Origin: Adiantum capillus-veneris
Taxonomy: Eukaryota; Streptophyta; Polypodiopsida; Polypodiales; Pteridaceae
Assembly (NCBI GenBank): GCA_014529385.2
Contig: CM043971.1
Coordinates: forward strand, 26,391,769 to 26,455,768
Reading direction: 5' to 3'
DNA length: 64,000 nt
Shown here: piece after piece, positions 32,423 through 43,951 of the stretch
Layout: every line of letters starts with the position of its first letter
Position numbering within the stretch: position 1 is the first letter of the stretch
The notes under the pieces: generated by a model
Told to the model about the DNA's origin: nothing
The model's database searches: none
Seen by the model: the letters and a program-made list of their open reading frames with translations, nothing else
Made by a program: the position numbers and the translations under genes

Positions 32423-35400
32423 TCAGTCCACAAAGGGTAGTAAGCCCAAAGCTTTGCGAAAATCTTCAAGCTTCTCAGGAGACAATGCCTTTGTGAAAAG
32501 ATGTGCAAGGTTGTCCTGTGTTGGCACATAAGCCAAGCTGATCTCTCTTGCTGAGAGCCTCTCCCTGACATAGTGGTAATGCACCTCAATGTGCTTTGTG
32601 CAAGCATGAAAAACCGGGTTCCTCGCAACTGCCATTGCTCTGAATGGCAGTGTAGATAGTGTTGGTAGTGTTCTGTCCAACACCCAAATCAGCCATAAGG
32701 CGTCTGAGCCATACACACTCAACCGTAGCTGTGAAGACTGCCCTGTACTCAGCCTCACAACTCAAAGTGGCCACAGTATGTTGCTTCTTGCTCAACCATG
32801 ATATACATGAACTACCAAGCATGAAACAAAAACCACTTGTGGACACTCGCGTGTCAAAACAACCAGCCCAATCTGAGTGTGAAAAATCATGTAAGTCTGG
32901 CAGCAATGATCCCCCCTTGGGATAAAACAAGCCAAGATGTAAAGTGCCACTAAGGTAGTGAAAAATCCTCTTGACAGCATGCCAATGCTTAGACCCTGGG
33001 CTATGCATAAATCTGCTGACCTGTGAGACTGCAAACTGAATATCTGGCCTAGTGTTGCATACATAAATGAGGCAGCCAACAACAATTTGGTAAAGAGTGA
33101 CATCAGCAGGATCGCCAGCATCATGTAGACTCAACTTCAAATCGGTTTCCATGGGAGTGGCAATAGGTTTGCAATACTCAAGTCCAAACTTACATAGCAA
33201 TGTCTCTATGTAACTTTTCTGACACAAGGCAATACCACCATCACACTGCCTAAACTGTATGCCCAAATAATGATGCAACAACCCCAAATCTTTCAGCTTG
33301 AAAGTAGCATTCAAATCAGCCTTAAATTCAGAAATATGTCTCTCATTTGGTCCAGTGATCAGCAAATCATGGACATAAAGAACCACAATGAGAATTACAT
33401 CACCCTCATGCTTAACATACAATGTGCTTTCTGTTGGACTGTTACGAAAGCCTTGTTTGACCAAATGAGTGTCAGCTTTCTCATACCAAGCACGAGGAGA
33501 TTTCTTCAACCCATACAAAGCCTTCTTACATCTGCACATTTTGTCCTCTTGTCCTTTTATGACAAAACCGCGAGGCTGCGTTACATAAACTTCCTCAAAT
33601 ATGTCACCATTCAAGAAAGCAGTAACAATGTCTGATTGATGTGCATCCCAACCAAAATGAGCTGCCAATGCACATAGAAAATGCACAGTAGTCATACCAC
33701 AAGTGGGAGCAAAAGTCTCTTCATAATCTATGCCTTTTTGTTGTGCATAACCCCTTGCAACAAGTCGAGCCTTATGGCGATCGATCTCACCATCCGGCTT
33801 GCATTTCAACTTGTAAACCCACTTTGTACCAATGGCCTTTTTTCCAGGAGGAAAATCACATAAAGTCCATGTGTCATTTTCTATAAGTGCATCATATTCT
33901 AATTGCATGGTAGCCATCCAATTTTTTGAATTTTGTGCTTCATCAAAAGACAAAGGCTCCTCAACATCATGTAAGCTAGACAAAGCCAAAGCATAACAAT
34001 CTGATGCATAAGATGCATGGCGAGAGCCTGAACGAGTACGACTAGACAAAGGTGCATCCAATTTACTGTCACGCAAAGTGTGCACCAGCCATTTTGGCAT
34101 ACCTCTAGCATGCTCATTTTCAGCCCTTTCCTCATCAAGTACATCAAGTACATCTGCGTCAGTAATAGGCTGATCTGTAACATTTTTAGAAACCCCCATA
34201 GGCTGTACATTTGCCTCATTGGAGCTTACATTCATATTTCCACCACCAAAAAGAGGCAACAAAGTGTCATAAATGTCTTGTGAGCTTACATTACTGTCTC
34301 TAGTACATGATAGCAAGGGCTGAAAAGAATCTTCCACAAACACTACATCCCGTGAAACCAGAATACTCTTTGTTTGCGGATGATACAACCAATAACCTTT
34401 GCTTTCAGCACTATAACCAACAAAAATACATTTGACAGCCTTATCATCCAATTTTCTACGTTGTGCTTGTGGCACCAAAGCATATGCCAAACAGTCAAAA
34501 ACACGCATGTGCTCAATAGAAGGCTTTCTATCATGCCATGCTTCATATGGAGTAATAGACTGCAAAGCTTTCGTAGGACACCTGTTAAATACATAAGTGG
34601 CACACATGATGGCCTCAAGCCAAAAGGAATGCGGCAAAGCTTGACTTTTGACCATACATCGTGCCATTTTCGTCAGTGACCTATTTTTTCTCTCAGCAAC
34701 ACCATTTTGATGAGGTGTATAAGTCATTGTACATTTGTGTTTTATCCCACGACTAGCCAGAAATGCATTAAATTCATGAGACATATACTCCCCCCCTTGA
34801 TCGGAACGGAGGGTGCCCATAGTACATTTCGAGACATTTTCAACCATAGCCAGAAATTGTTTGAAGCACATAAAAACTTCGGACTTCGCTTTAAGCGAAA
34901 ATACCCATGCATGCCTAGAGTAATCATCAATGAAAGTCACGAAGTACAGGTAATTGCCCAAGGACAAGGTTTGCATGGGTCCACAAACATCACTATGCAC
35001 AAGCTGCACCTGCATGTGGCCCGAACTGAAGCATCCTTTGGAAACTTAGAACGCTGTATCTTACCAATACATCCTTCACAAACATGTTTGACAGGTGCTT
35101 CAAGAGGCGGCAAAGAAGCAACCATATCAGATTTTTGCAAACGCAGCAAACAGGCAAAATTCAGATGACCAAAACGTGCATGCCAAAGTTTTGCATCTGA
35201 AATAGCCCTTGAATCTGCAACAGCATTTGTAAAATTTTTTCCACACTTATCATACAAAGTGAGCTTATACAGCCCACGGCACAAAAGGCCAGATGCAACA
35301 ATTTCATCACCAAAACTGAGATCATGAACTGTACATCTGTCATCCACAAATTTGACTACAAGTCCAAGTCTAGCAAATGCGGATATAGACAAGAGATTCT

Positions 35401-35806
35401 TCTTGATCCCAGGTACATAAAGTGCATCAACAAGTGTGAAGGAACTGCCATTTGTAGCAGTAAGCACAATCTTTCCAACTCCCTGAACTGGATAAGAGAC
35501 ATTGTTGGCACAAGTGACAGAATTCCCATGAGGGACAGACTCGAGAGAGGTGAACAATTCACGATGTGAGGTAATGTGCTTTGTAGCACCACTGTCAAAA
35601 TACCACACATGTGAATCTGCAGCAACTGACAAGCATGCATCATGGACAGTAGGATTGTAAGTGCACTCTGCACTAAACGCCCATTCTACATCAACATCAG
35701 CAACACAGTCTCCTTTCACAGAAGACTCAACAATGGCTGCATTTGTAGTGGAACCAGCATTTGCAGTGGAACCACCCTCTTTCTTCTTAGCCTCTTTGGC
35801 CTTCAC
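32423..35806 (-). pseudogene. Ty1/copia pol: protease, integrase, RT and RNase H, frameshifted
   Basis: Domains in order on the minus strand: protease with DSGATKH (near 35590); the GAG-pre-integrase zinc region (HARFGHLN, then C-X2-C near 35080); integrase with HSDVCGP, LRSDQGGEY and NGVAERKNRSL carrying D, D and E; RT with KWVYKLK, RLVARGYAQ, TAFLNGD and ALYGLKKSPRAW; RNase H with HSDWAG and SCEAEYRA. The RT catalytic motif is YVHD: the first Asp codon is CAT at 33369-33371, so the enzyme would be inactive. Frames change near 35000 (between zinc region and integrase) and near 32640 (late RNase H, continuing to 32423). The protease frame overlaps the gag stop by a few bases in the -1 frame. 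Confidence 0.93.
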
Positions 35807-36702
35807 TTAGGACACGACTTGATCAAGTGATCATTAGCTTTACAATAATGGCAGCGCATCTTCTTTTTGCCCTTATCACCAGAATTGCCAGACGAAGTGT
35901 TGTCAGCAGAAGCATTGGGAATAGAATTTTTGCCACTCGCAGCAGAACCATAAGAAGTGGCTGCATTGCTGCTATCACCCTTTCTTTGAGAAGCAATAAA
36001 AGCCTTCTCAACTGCACGATGTCTAGTTCTATTTTTTCTGGAAAGTGACTCTTGCAATAGCAATGTGCATAATGCATCAAACTTGACAACTTCTGGATTT
36101 CCTTGGGTCATAAGTCTCCAAGTACTAGCAAAAGTCTTGTAAGAACCTGGTAAGGCATCAAGAACAGTCTGCACAAGGGAACTATCTGAAATGACTTCAC
36201 CTGCAGAAATAAGCTGCTCATTGATATCCTTGACACTAGCAAGGAAAGTGTCCATATCATCTTCCTCATGCATAATGTTTGCCTTTAGCTCTTTACGCAG
36301 CAAAGCAATTTTAGCCTCATTGCGGCTTGCATAAAGACCAGCCAAAATATCCCAAGCCTGTTTTGCAGATTTTGGTGAATGGATGTGAGGAACAATGGTG
36401 CGCTTCACAGACAACGCAATCAATGCATGAGCCTGCGCATCCTTTACATCCCAACGAGCTTGTTCTGTAATAGGCAAAACAACTCTAATAGCAGCAATCC
36501 TTGCAGCAAGACCTGCAATATCCTCAACATCGCCTGCATCCTCAGAACCAGGAGGTACATCAATGCCCTGCACAATATTCCAGACGCCCTTTGACACAAG
36601 AACGTGTTGCATCATATAAGCCCACATAGGGTAATTGTCCCCATCCGACTTGTCCTCAGCAGTAAACATCTTGAACACTTCTGTGTTGTTGTTGTCAGCC
36701 AT
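35803..36702 (-). CDS. Ty1/copia Gag
   Basis: The gag frame is open from ATG at 36700-36702 (MADNNNTEVFKM), the start that best fits copia gag, to TGA at 35803-35805, 299 residues. It shows the UBN2-type gag fold by wording (KQAWDILAGLY, DMDTFLASVKDI, VLDALPGSYKTF) and ends with a canonical zinc knuckle CHYCKANDHLIKSC (C-X2-C-X4-H-X4-C). Gag packages element RNA in virus-like particles. It is the only complete-looking reading frame of this element. The downstream protease begins in the -1 frame over the gag stop, which could be decay or a remnant of a recoding site. Confidence 0.85.
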   Translation of the reverse strand: MADNNNTEVFKMFTAEDKSDGDNYPMWAYMMQHVLVSKGVWNIVQGIDVPPGSEDAGDVEDIAGLAARIAAIRVVLPITEQARWDVKDAQAHALIALSVKRTIVPHIHSPKSAKQAWDILAGLYASRNEAKIALLRKELKANIMHEEDDMDTFLASVKDINEQLISAGEVISDSSLVQTVLDALPGSYKTFASTWRLMTQGNPEVVKFDALCTLLLQESLSRKNRTRHRAVEKAFIASQRKGDSSNAATSYGSAASGKNSIPNASADNTSSGNSGDKGKKKMRCHYCKANDHLIKSCPK

Positions 36703-36765
36703 GGTAAATGATGCACTTGATGTGAAAACCACCCAAAAATAGGAGAAACGGAGCGGAAACAACAC

Positions 36766-36779
36766 GTGCTATATAGCAC
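36766..36779. other. 14-bp perfect palindrome in the copia leader
   Basis: GTGCTATATAGCAC is its own reverse complement. It lies 64 bases upstream of the gag ATG (minus strand), within the presumed leader. Confidence 0.6.
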
Positions 36780-37694
36780 AAACCCTTACTTGTGAGTATT
36801 CAAACTTTAGCATGTCAAGTTTTGACTAAATTGGAGCTATTTTTCCATGTTGCTATGAACAATATTAGCAAAATGATTCCAAAATGTACGAAAAGATTCT
36901 TTGTATGCATATAGAGAGGATAAATTATTACACTAACTAGAGGATCCTATTACATGGTTGGGTCTTGTATATTGCCAAAATACCTCCAATTAAATGAACC
37001 ATTTGAAAAAATAGGACTTGAATTTTTCCCATTATTCCTAAATTGGTCTTTAAAGAAGAGCCCTATCATTCTCCAATTGTAAAAAATATTTTAACAAACC
37101 AAATCTGTATAGTCTCAAACCAGACCCGACTAACACCCAGGATCAAGCTGAAGAAACAAGGTCAGATCTCTTCTCAAGCTTACTGCATTCTCCTCAAGCT
37201 GCAGTTCTCCATTTCTCCATGAGCATCACTAAACACCTCTACCTAACGCTGAAGATCTGCTGCATATTCTTCTGCTAGATCATCCCTCTTTCTGTCCTCA
37301 ACAGGTTTCCTGATCCTTCTCCATTGTCCTCTCTAGAGAGCATCTACTTTCCTCTCAAGCTTTGCAAAATTGTCTTCCCTATTAATCCAACAAGCAGGTG
37401 GAGCAGTATAGCAGTAAGTGGCATCCTTCGTCTGATGTACCATCAAGAATCTTGCTCTATACAACTGAAAACATGGATGTGCAATCTCTAATCATAAGTG
37501 TTTGTCTGCAGGTTGTGCCACTATTCTCCATGGCATCATCGGGTACTCGACGACCTAGGAGTGTCATTGACTCCATTTCATGCAGCAATGTACCACACAA
37601 TAGTGGATGTTGGGTGACGATGGAGTTTAAACGATTTATGTGGGTGACAATGTAGCCCAGCTCAAGAGGTGCACACAAGGTCTCAAGGAGACAC
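36780..37694. other. Flank with no recognised feature
   Basis: The expected 5' LTR of the copia element is not seen here. An open frame at 37398-37655 lies in the same phase as the following gene remnant and may be its 5' part, separated by TAG at 37653-37655, but it has no motif I recognise. Confidence 0.4.
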
Positions 37695-38807
37695 ATGGCT
37701 TTTCAAGCACACCATTGGAAGGGAAGGATCATGAAGTTCAAGCAAACCCATGATGGCAAGCGTCTTGCAAAGGTGCAACATGTGTATGTTGCTTCACAGT
37801 TGGAGCTAGAGATGACAATGGCTCCATCGAGGTTTCCTGCAAACTATAATTTCACTCCTCTATCAAGTTTTGAGATTGTATATTTTGTATTTCTGTTGTA
37901 TATATTGCTTTGGTGTCTATAAGGCTTTCATTGCTTGTTCATGTTTGCAGATGTATTCCCATCCAATTTTGTAGACTGGGAGCCAATAGAGTCCTTCACA
38001 AGAACTTTTGAGGCCATCCACGTTGACCTTGGCAAGCTGCTCTATGCTGGTTGTCCATCCGCGGAGCTTGTCTGACAGGACATTCTTTTTTATAACCATA
38101 CTTATGTAGCACCTAGGCAAACTGGGTATGGTAATCTTTCTCCGGTTCATCCACCAACCTTACAGAGTATGGAATGGCCAAATCCTGATAGTGCCTTGAT
38201 CATAGCAACCAAAAGGAGAATCGATACGGATGTGTATTTAGCAATGAAGTGCACCTATGGTTCCCATAAAGCTTCCCTAACTTGGTTTATGTCCCTTCAT
38301 GTGTTCGTGTTTATCTTTCGACTGCAAAGTGTTCACAGGACACCAATAATGTGGACTTGCAAAGGGGGAAGTGCGATCAACAGTTTCCTTGCAATTGGAT
38401 GGGAGACTAAGGTGGTCAACCACCAGGGAGATACAATCAAGTGCTCTATAGTTGCTGAGAATGTGGTGTGCAGATACCATATTGCAAAGCAGAGCTTGTC
38501 AATTGTCTTTCCCTACAGAAGATGGAAGCTGACAAAGGGAGAATGGGAGGCACTAGACTCTGATGTTGCTCCTAGAGAATCAATTGATCTGCAAATATGT
38601 GTCTACGATAATGCAGTGCATGACATCTCGGTGAATAACAACTGGAATCTAAGTCACCTTCGCGACTATCTTAATGTTAGATATACCTTGCCCAATCAAT
38701 ATGTTTTTGTAATCAATGAAAATATTGTTCGTTCCAAAAAAGAGAAGAGTTTTCTGTGTGAAAACATTGGTTTTCCGCGATGTATTAATGTAAAAGCTTG
38801 TAATTGA
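37695..38807 (+). pseudogene. Unrecognised protein gene remnant, possibly spliced
   Basis: Three stretches share one phase. 37695-about 37880 codes GKRLAKVQHVYVASQLELEM and PANYNFTPLSS. After a poly-T region, TTTGCAG at 37944-37950 looks like a splice acceptor, and VFPSNFVDWEPIESF to GKLLYAGC follows. TGA at 38073-38075 (CGA expected) interrupts, then the frame stays open to 38807: RQTGYGNLSPVHP, KLTKGEWEALDSD, NWNLSHLRDYLNVRY, LPNQYVFVINEN. The composition looks like a real folded protein rather than chance. I do not recognise the family and no donor site of the proposed intron is convincing. It could be a host gene fragment or a transposon cargo. Confidence 0.45.
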
Positions 38808-40287
38808 AATGATTTCGATCCCATTAATACATATGGCGTTTTGATTCTCTGTTTCATTCAAGCTAACCACTTTTTCTATTCTACATTTTAAACTTCTTTG
38901 TTCTCTTGTCTTCTTTCTCTCTCTCCCTGCTAAAACTCTGTAGAACCAATTGAACATCTCGTGAAGGGCATTGCTCTTTTTCTTCCACTGATGGGGGCTT
39001 TTCACAAGCCAAGCTCCCATACCCCTCTTCTCTCGTCCCCACCCCATGAAAACCCCCTCTTAGGGAGGGAGTGATAAAAGGCATTGGAAAAAGTAAGAAA
39101 AAAATAAAGTATGATTATGTAAATATATAAGAAAGGTAAAATAGGCCACCTCATGCCTACGGGGTAGCCCATCCCCACCTTGCCTCCTTTTTCTTCACTG
39201 TTGCCCCGCCGTGTGTCCCTTTTCCTCTCCTCCACTCAAAAGGTCAACCCCCTCTCTCTTCCCCTTGTCCTTTCTCCTTTCTCTCTCCCCTCAAGCTACC
39301 CCACCTCTCACCAATAATGCATTATAACTCACCAGTAATGCACCAACTCACATGCAACTTACCCTATCTTCCAAAATAGTATACCCCACCCCCTCTTTCT
39401 CTCTCCTATCATATCCCATGACCCAAATACCCCCCTCTCTCTCTAAAGGGCGCCATGTCTCTTGTCTTGTAGCTAAATAACCTCCCCCACACTCACACAC
39501 ACTCAGATTCATTGAAAAAGGTGCCCACAGACCCATCCCCACCCGGTGGTTACCTGATTTTTCTTGTGTTCACACACATCTGCACACAGATTCACCTCTG
39601 AACACACTCCCCTCTTTCCCCTCTTGTAATTACTTTATTCTCCATGTCACCTCTCACTTCTTTTCATCAACCCATCTCTCTCTCTTAGTCTCTCTCTCAT
39701 GAGACTGCTGTTCTGGCACATATACACACAGCCAGACAAGTGGGGCCCACAGTCACATGGCCTATGTACATAATGATTTCTTCATTTCTAAATTCTAGAA
39801 TTTCTCCCCCCTCCTCCCCTATATAAAGAGGGGTCACCATCACACAAAAACACACGACCATCACCAAAGAGTACACTATGCACTGTGTGTGCCTAGTGCA
39901 CACACACACACCCACACCATCACCATCACCACAATCACCATGCTTGTCTTGAGCATGACCTCTACACCCTTGGCTATGGAAGATGAAGGGCAACTTAATG
40001 AAGGATGATGGCCATAACCCTCGTGCGAGTCTTCGCCATCATCTCCCACCTATCATCCATGTGCTCTACCACTCTCTCCCTTCTCTTTCCCCTACCCTAT
40101 GCCCCCCATTTCATCGCCTTATCCTCTAAATAAAGATTGAGGTTTTGTGAGTATGTTTTCTTGCAATGTTTTGCCCATGTGAGGTGTGCGGAATCGCCAC
40201 CTAGTCTTTTGTTTGGAGTGAGCTTGTGTATGTGTGAAGGGTGTGCGGATTCGCCATCCTTCTGTGGTGCCTAAGTACTAAGCCGCT

Positions 40288-40290
<3 letters not shown>
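38808..40290. other. Pyrimidine-rich non-coding region with TATA-like and AATAAA signals
   Basis: TATATAAAG at 39820-39828 and AATAAA at 40129-40134 are spaced like the promoter and poly(A) signal of an LTR or small transcript. Beyond them GTGTGCGGAATCGCCA (40185) and GTGTGCGGATTCGCCA (40243) form a direct repeat. No second LTR copy is visible, so a solo LTR is only a possibility. There is no gene. Confidence 0.3.

Positions 40291-40351
<61 letters not shown>
40291..40351. repeat. (CT)n microsatellite, about 30 units
   Basis: An uninterrupted CT run. Confidence 0.97.
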
Positions 40352-40354
<3 letters not shown>

Positions 40355-40767
40355 TGATCTCATTCCCCTTCCTCTTCATCATTACTCCCAAGCATCCATC
40401 TCTCTTGGATGAAAACTTTGTTATGGTGATGTGTTGTTTGCGTCCTAGCCGCTGAAGCTAGGTGGTGCCCCCTGTTTGCTTTACCATGACAGGCTCGAGG
40501 TGCTCCATTCGGTCCCCGGTGTTTTAGAGGCCGTCGGGGGTTCGGGGTTCGCTTTGCTCCCGTCACCACCTCCATGTCGTGTATTTTTAAAATACACTGC
40601 TTTTTCTTGATAGTGTGAGCGCTCCATCCCTTGGCTGCTCCAAATGCCTAATGAACCATAAGTGTCGAGGAAAAAAGCACTATGTGAAAAAGAATGTGCT
40701 GAAAAAAAAAACAAACTTTCGTTTGGCATACATATGTATTTTGATTGAAAATATCAATAGGGAGATC

Positions 40768-42691
40768 TTATGTACTTCCAGACACCTTCTTGTCTTTTGA
40801 TAGCTCAACTGCACCCCCATGTAGACCAATGCTCGATAGAATAGATTCTAGTTCTCGTATACACTCTTCTCTTCTTTCTGTAGGCTCCATATTCCAAGCG
40901 TAATTAATATGGAGCATAAGCAACTTGTCAAGAATTCATAGACGAGCATGAAGGGTGCACACATGCACATTTACCAATGGTATTGAAAGAATAGGATCCC
41001 AATTTGGATCATACATGTTTCAATTAGGGGGTACTTGATGGTCACAATTGAGGATACCTTGAAACCATTGTTGTAGTGCTTTACCCACTGCTTGTGTAGT
41101 GGGTACACCTTTTGAAGAGTTGACTGTAACTTTGCCTCCCTTACCCTTACCACCTTTTGACTTGCTGGCCTTTGCACCCTTTCCATCAGTTCCCATTGAG
41201 ACTTTATTGTGGCAACAAAAATAAATGCATAGAAAGAGGGTCATTGCACCTTGCTTGCACCCTAACATACACTTGAGTGTTTTCAAGTCTCCTGCCAAAT
41301 GCCACTCAACTTGGAACGTTCCAAGACCTGAAACATGCAATCTCTGTCCTTCTTGCTGTTGTTGAATGACATTAATGATTGTTGTGTGATTGAAATACCA
41401 TTTGAAAGTCTCATGTGTCTCATGTGGGAGATGAAAAGCTGCCAATCACCAAATACTTTTCTCTGACTGAACACCTAAATAAGTGTTTTCCTTCTCATTG
41501 GCATTTAGCTCCATATCGACACCCACCAAGGCCCTGCTCATCAACGTAACACTTACCCTTTCGAGCTGTTGATCTTTAACAACTTGACACTCATCAAGCT
41601 TCATAAAAAATATCGCTTTCCCATCACACTCTTCTTGTGTCAACCCATAAAATCTTATCATTGACTCGTGGAGCTTCAACAAGTCAACATACACATTGTT
41701 GAACTCGTTGTAGCAGAATAATTTGTTGTCTTCTAATGGCATGTCATCCTTCACATACTGAAATCTGTCCAACAAGCTTGCAACATCATTATTGGCGCAC
41801 TTTTTTGCAACACTGACATTGTAAGGCATTGACAGAAACCGAAACAAACCTTTTGTCCGGTGATCGACTGTGATACTTTTATACAAAGATTCATAGGCCT
41901 TGAAACTTATTCCTGCACTGTCACACACCTCCATCATCTCTTGAGGAGACAGAATGTTCTTGAGCTCACTGAAATACTTCTGCCGCAAAACATTAGCAAT
42001 GTTAGCATTGGATGGATCATCTAGTAGCTCAACCAACTCCTTTGGCTTAATGATATGTTGCAGCAAAGCACGTTTGGTTGTTTGAGCATCGGGATCAATT
42101 CCCATCATCATTCAAGCCAAGTTTCTGCATATTTAATTACCATTACACAAACGTGTAGAACATATAGGAAATCAGAATCTTGCATCAGTATTCTTACTGA
42201 GTTTGGCGGACACGTTTCTTTTGAGCTCCACCACTTGAAGATAGCAAGGACATTGCTTGTCTCTTGCAGTTACGAATGTGGTAGCTGAGGGAAATGTGTG
42301 TGAGATGATCGATTCGCCGACGCATATTGCGTGAAGTGTGTTGTAGTTGAACATAATTGTCTAGTCGACACTCCTGCTCTTTTTTTTTTTGCTGTACTTT
42401 TTCATTGAGATTCGCCATCTCATCATTCAGTTGCTTCATCTTCTTGTTGGCTTCCTCTCTAACTTGTTGTAGATCTTTCGCAGATTTCTCTTGTAGTAGT
42501 GATGAATAGGCAGCCAAGAGATGTTTACTTGCTTCCCTTTCATTCACAAAAGTTGAATACAATCTCCAGCAGTAGACAAACAGTCCGCCTCTTCTATCTC
42601 CAATAAAACGCAGAAGATCAGTGACATTACAAAAGGATAGTGGGTTGAAAGCAAGGGATGGTGGTACAAAATTGGTTGTCCTTGACACCAC
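40768..42691 (-). pseudogene. Transposase-like gene A (coiled coil plus unassigned TE-type domain), minus strand, broken
   Basis: The first open part (42691-42198) has a coiled coil (LLQEKSAKDLQQVREEANKK). A 73-bp intron is likely: GTAAGAATAC donor at 42197 and ATGCAG acceptor at 42125. Splicing restores one frame, broken only by TGA at 42112-42114. Then KYFSELKNILSPQEMMEVC, ADNN-like and ELNANEKE segments lead to TGA near 41446. The frame continues with FHLPHETHETFKWYF, EWHLAGDLKTLKCMLGCKQG and a Lys/Gly-rich tail. In shifted frames, DPILSIPLVNVHVCTLHAR to SIGLHGGAVELSKDK extends to TAA at 40768-40770, with one more TGA. The wording (xxGDxKxLxxxLG followed by a Cys pair, and the later LHAxxxIxxKLL helix) resembles uncharacterised transposon-type proteins I have seen across eukaryotes; the exact superfamily is not established. 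Confidence 0.5.
42125..42197 (-). other. Likely 73-bp spliceosomal intron in gene A
   Basis: The minus strand shows GTAAGAATAC at the left end and an AATTAAATATGCAG end, with exons in compatible phase. The size fits a short plant intron. Confidence 0.55.
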
Positions 42692-42878
42692 CTAGGCTTG
42701 GTGGGTGTGGTAAGGAGAATCAGACCCAAGTAAAACATGCAAAATTGAACAAAAAGGAGAAAAAATAAATTCAATTTCTTGGAGGCTTTATAATTTACTC
42801 TACTTTATTCTTTTTTCCCGAAACGGGTTTTAACAGATAAACGACGTGGGTGCAAGAAGTGGGGAAGGATATTCGGCT

Positions 42879-42880
<2 letters not shown>

Positions 42881-42951
<71 letters not shown>
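42881..42951. repeat. (CT)n microsatellite
   Basis: CT run followed by about six CACT units and CACACA. Confidence 0.97.
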
Positions 42952-42955
<4 letters not shown>

Positions 42956-43030
42956 ACTCACTCACTCACTCACACTCACACACACACATTCTCTGTTTTG
43001 TTCTTTGTGGAGCACCCACCCTTCCCGCCC

Positions 43031-43032
<2 letters not shown>

Positions 43033-43116
<84 letters not shown>

Positions 43117-43136
43117 CCCCCCCCCCCCCCCCCCCC
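43033..43136. repeat. (CT)n microsatellite joined to a 23-C homopolymer
   Basis: TC dinucleotides to 43113, then C only from 43114 to 43136. It ends 11 bases before the start codon of gene B. Confidence 0.97.
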
Positions 43137-43951
43137 ACCATACAGCCATGGCATCTCAAGCTAGTACCATATCTTCAGAGATGACGATGGATACTGAGCG
43201 TGATTCCTTCACCTATCTCGAGTCAGGGGTACCTGCATCTACAGAGGGTGCTATGATGGAAACCACGAGCATTCATGAACCTGTCAGCAACCAAGTATTT
43301 TTGCTGGGCTATTGGGCACAAAAGAAGCGTGAGCAACAACACAAGGACCACAACCCTGCTAAGAGAGCTGAACTTGCTATAACCAGATCAAGGAACAATA
43401 TATGCAAAGACATGGCTAGATGTTGGCGTCGGCAGACCCAAGGACTAACACCACTAGAACAACAAGAAATTCTAGAGTAGCTCATGCATCATCAGCCATT
43501 TTCCAAGTTGAGGAGTTCGGATGTGCAATCGAGTCTTCTTTTTTGGCGTTCGCAACACATTGACTCAGCTGAAAGTGCCCCACTCTTCAACTGAGATTTT
43601 TGTGAAGAGAAACTCTTTGACGATGATACTGAACAATGGTGATCAGAGCATAACCACTGTGAACCAGTCCAAAATTGTTGTTGCCTTGGGTGTTCATCGA
43701 CGTAGTATAGCGGTAGCAAGCAATCGACTGGGAATGAAAGATGAGGATGAATTGTTGCCACTTAGTGCTTGTCACAGACAGTTGCCTCTGCATACAAGTA
43801 TCACAATCGAAACTAAAGATTTGGTGGCCGCTTTCTGGAAATCCGAGACAAGAGTTTCTCCTAACAAAAAGGATATATGTAAGCACAAAATCAAGGCAGA
43901 ATGTGTCACTCAAACATCTCATACATCTTCTAGATGATTCTCAAGTAATAT

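Larger units (their letters stand above)
42698..43147. promoter_or_regulatory. Shared upstream region of two divergent genes, CT-rich
   Basis: About 450 bp separate the starts of gene A (minus) and gene B (plus). It holds a (CT)n run at 42881-42951 continued by CACT repeats, a second (CT)n run at 43033-43113 and a 23-C run at 43114-43136, ending just before the gene B start codon. CT-rich 5' leaders are common in plant genes; a bidirectional promoter is an inference. Confidence 0.5.

Noticed and set aside
36780-37390. Search for the 5' LTR of the minus-strand copia element
   Set aside because: No match to the 32121-32347 LTR and no primer-binding site was found, so no LTR is claimed here.
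42846-43480. Ser-Leu and Pro repeats at the front of gene B
   Set aside because: These come from translating the (CT)n and poly-C runs. The coding start is better placed at 43148, after the repeats, in a GCCATGG context.
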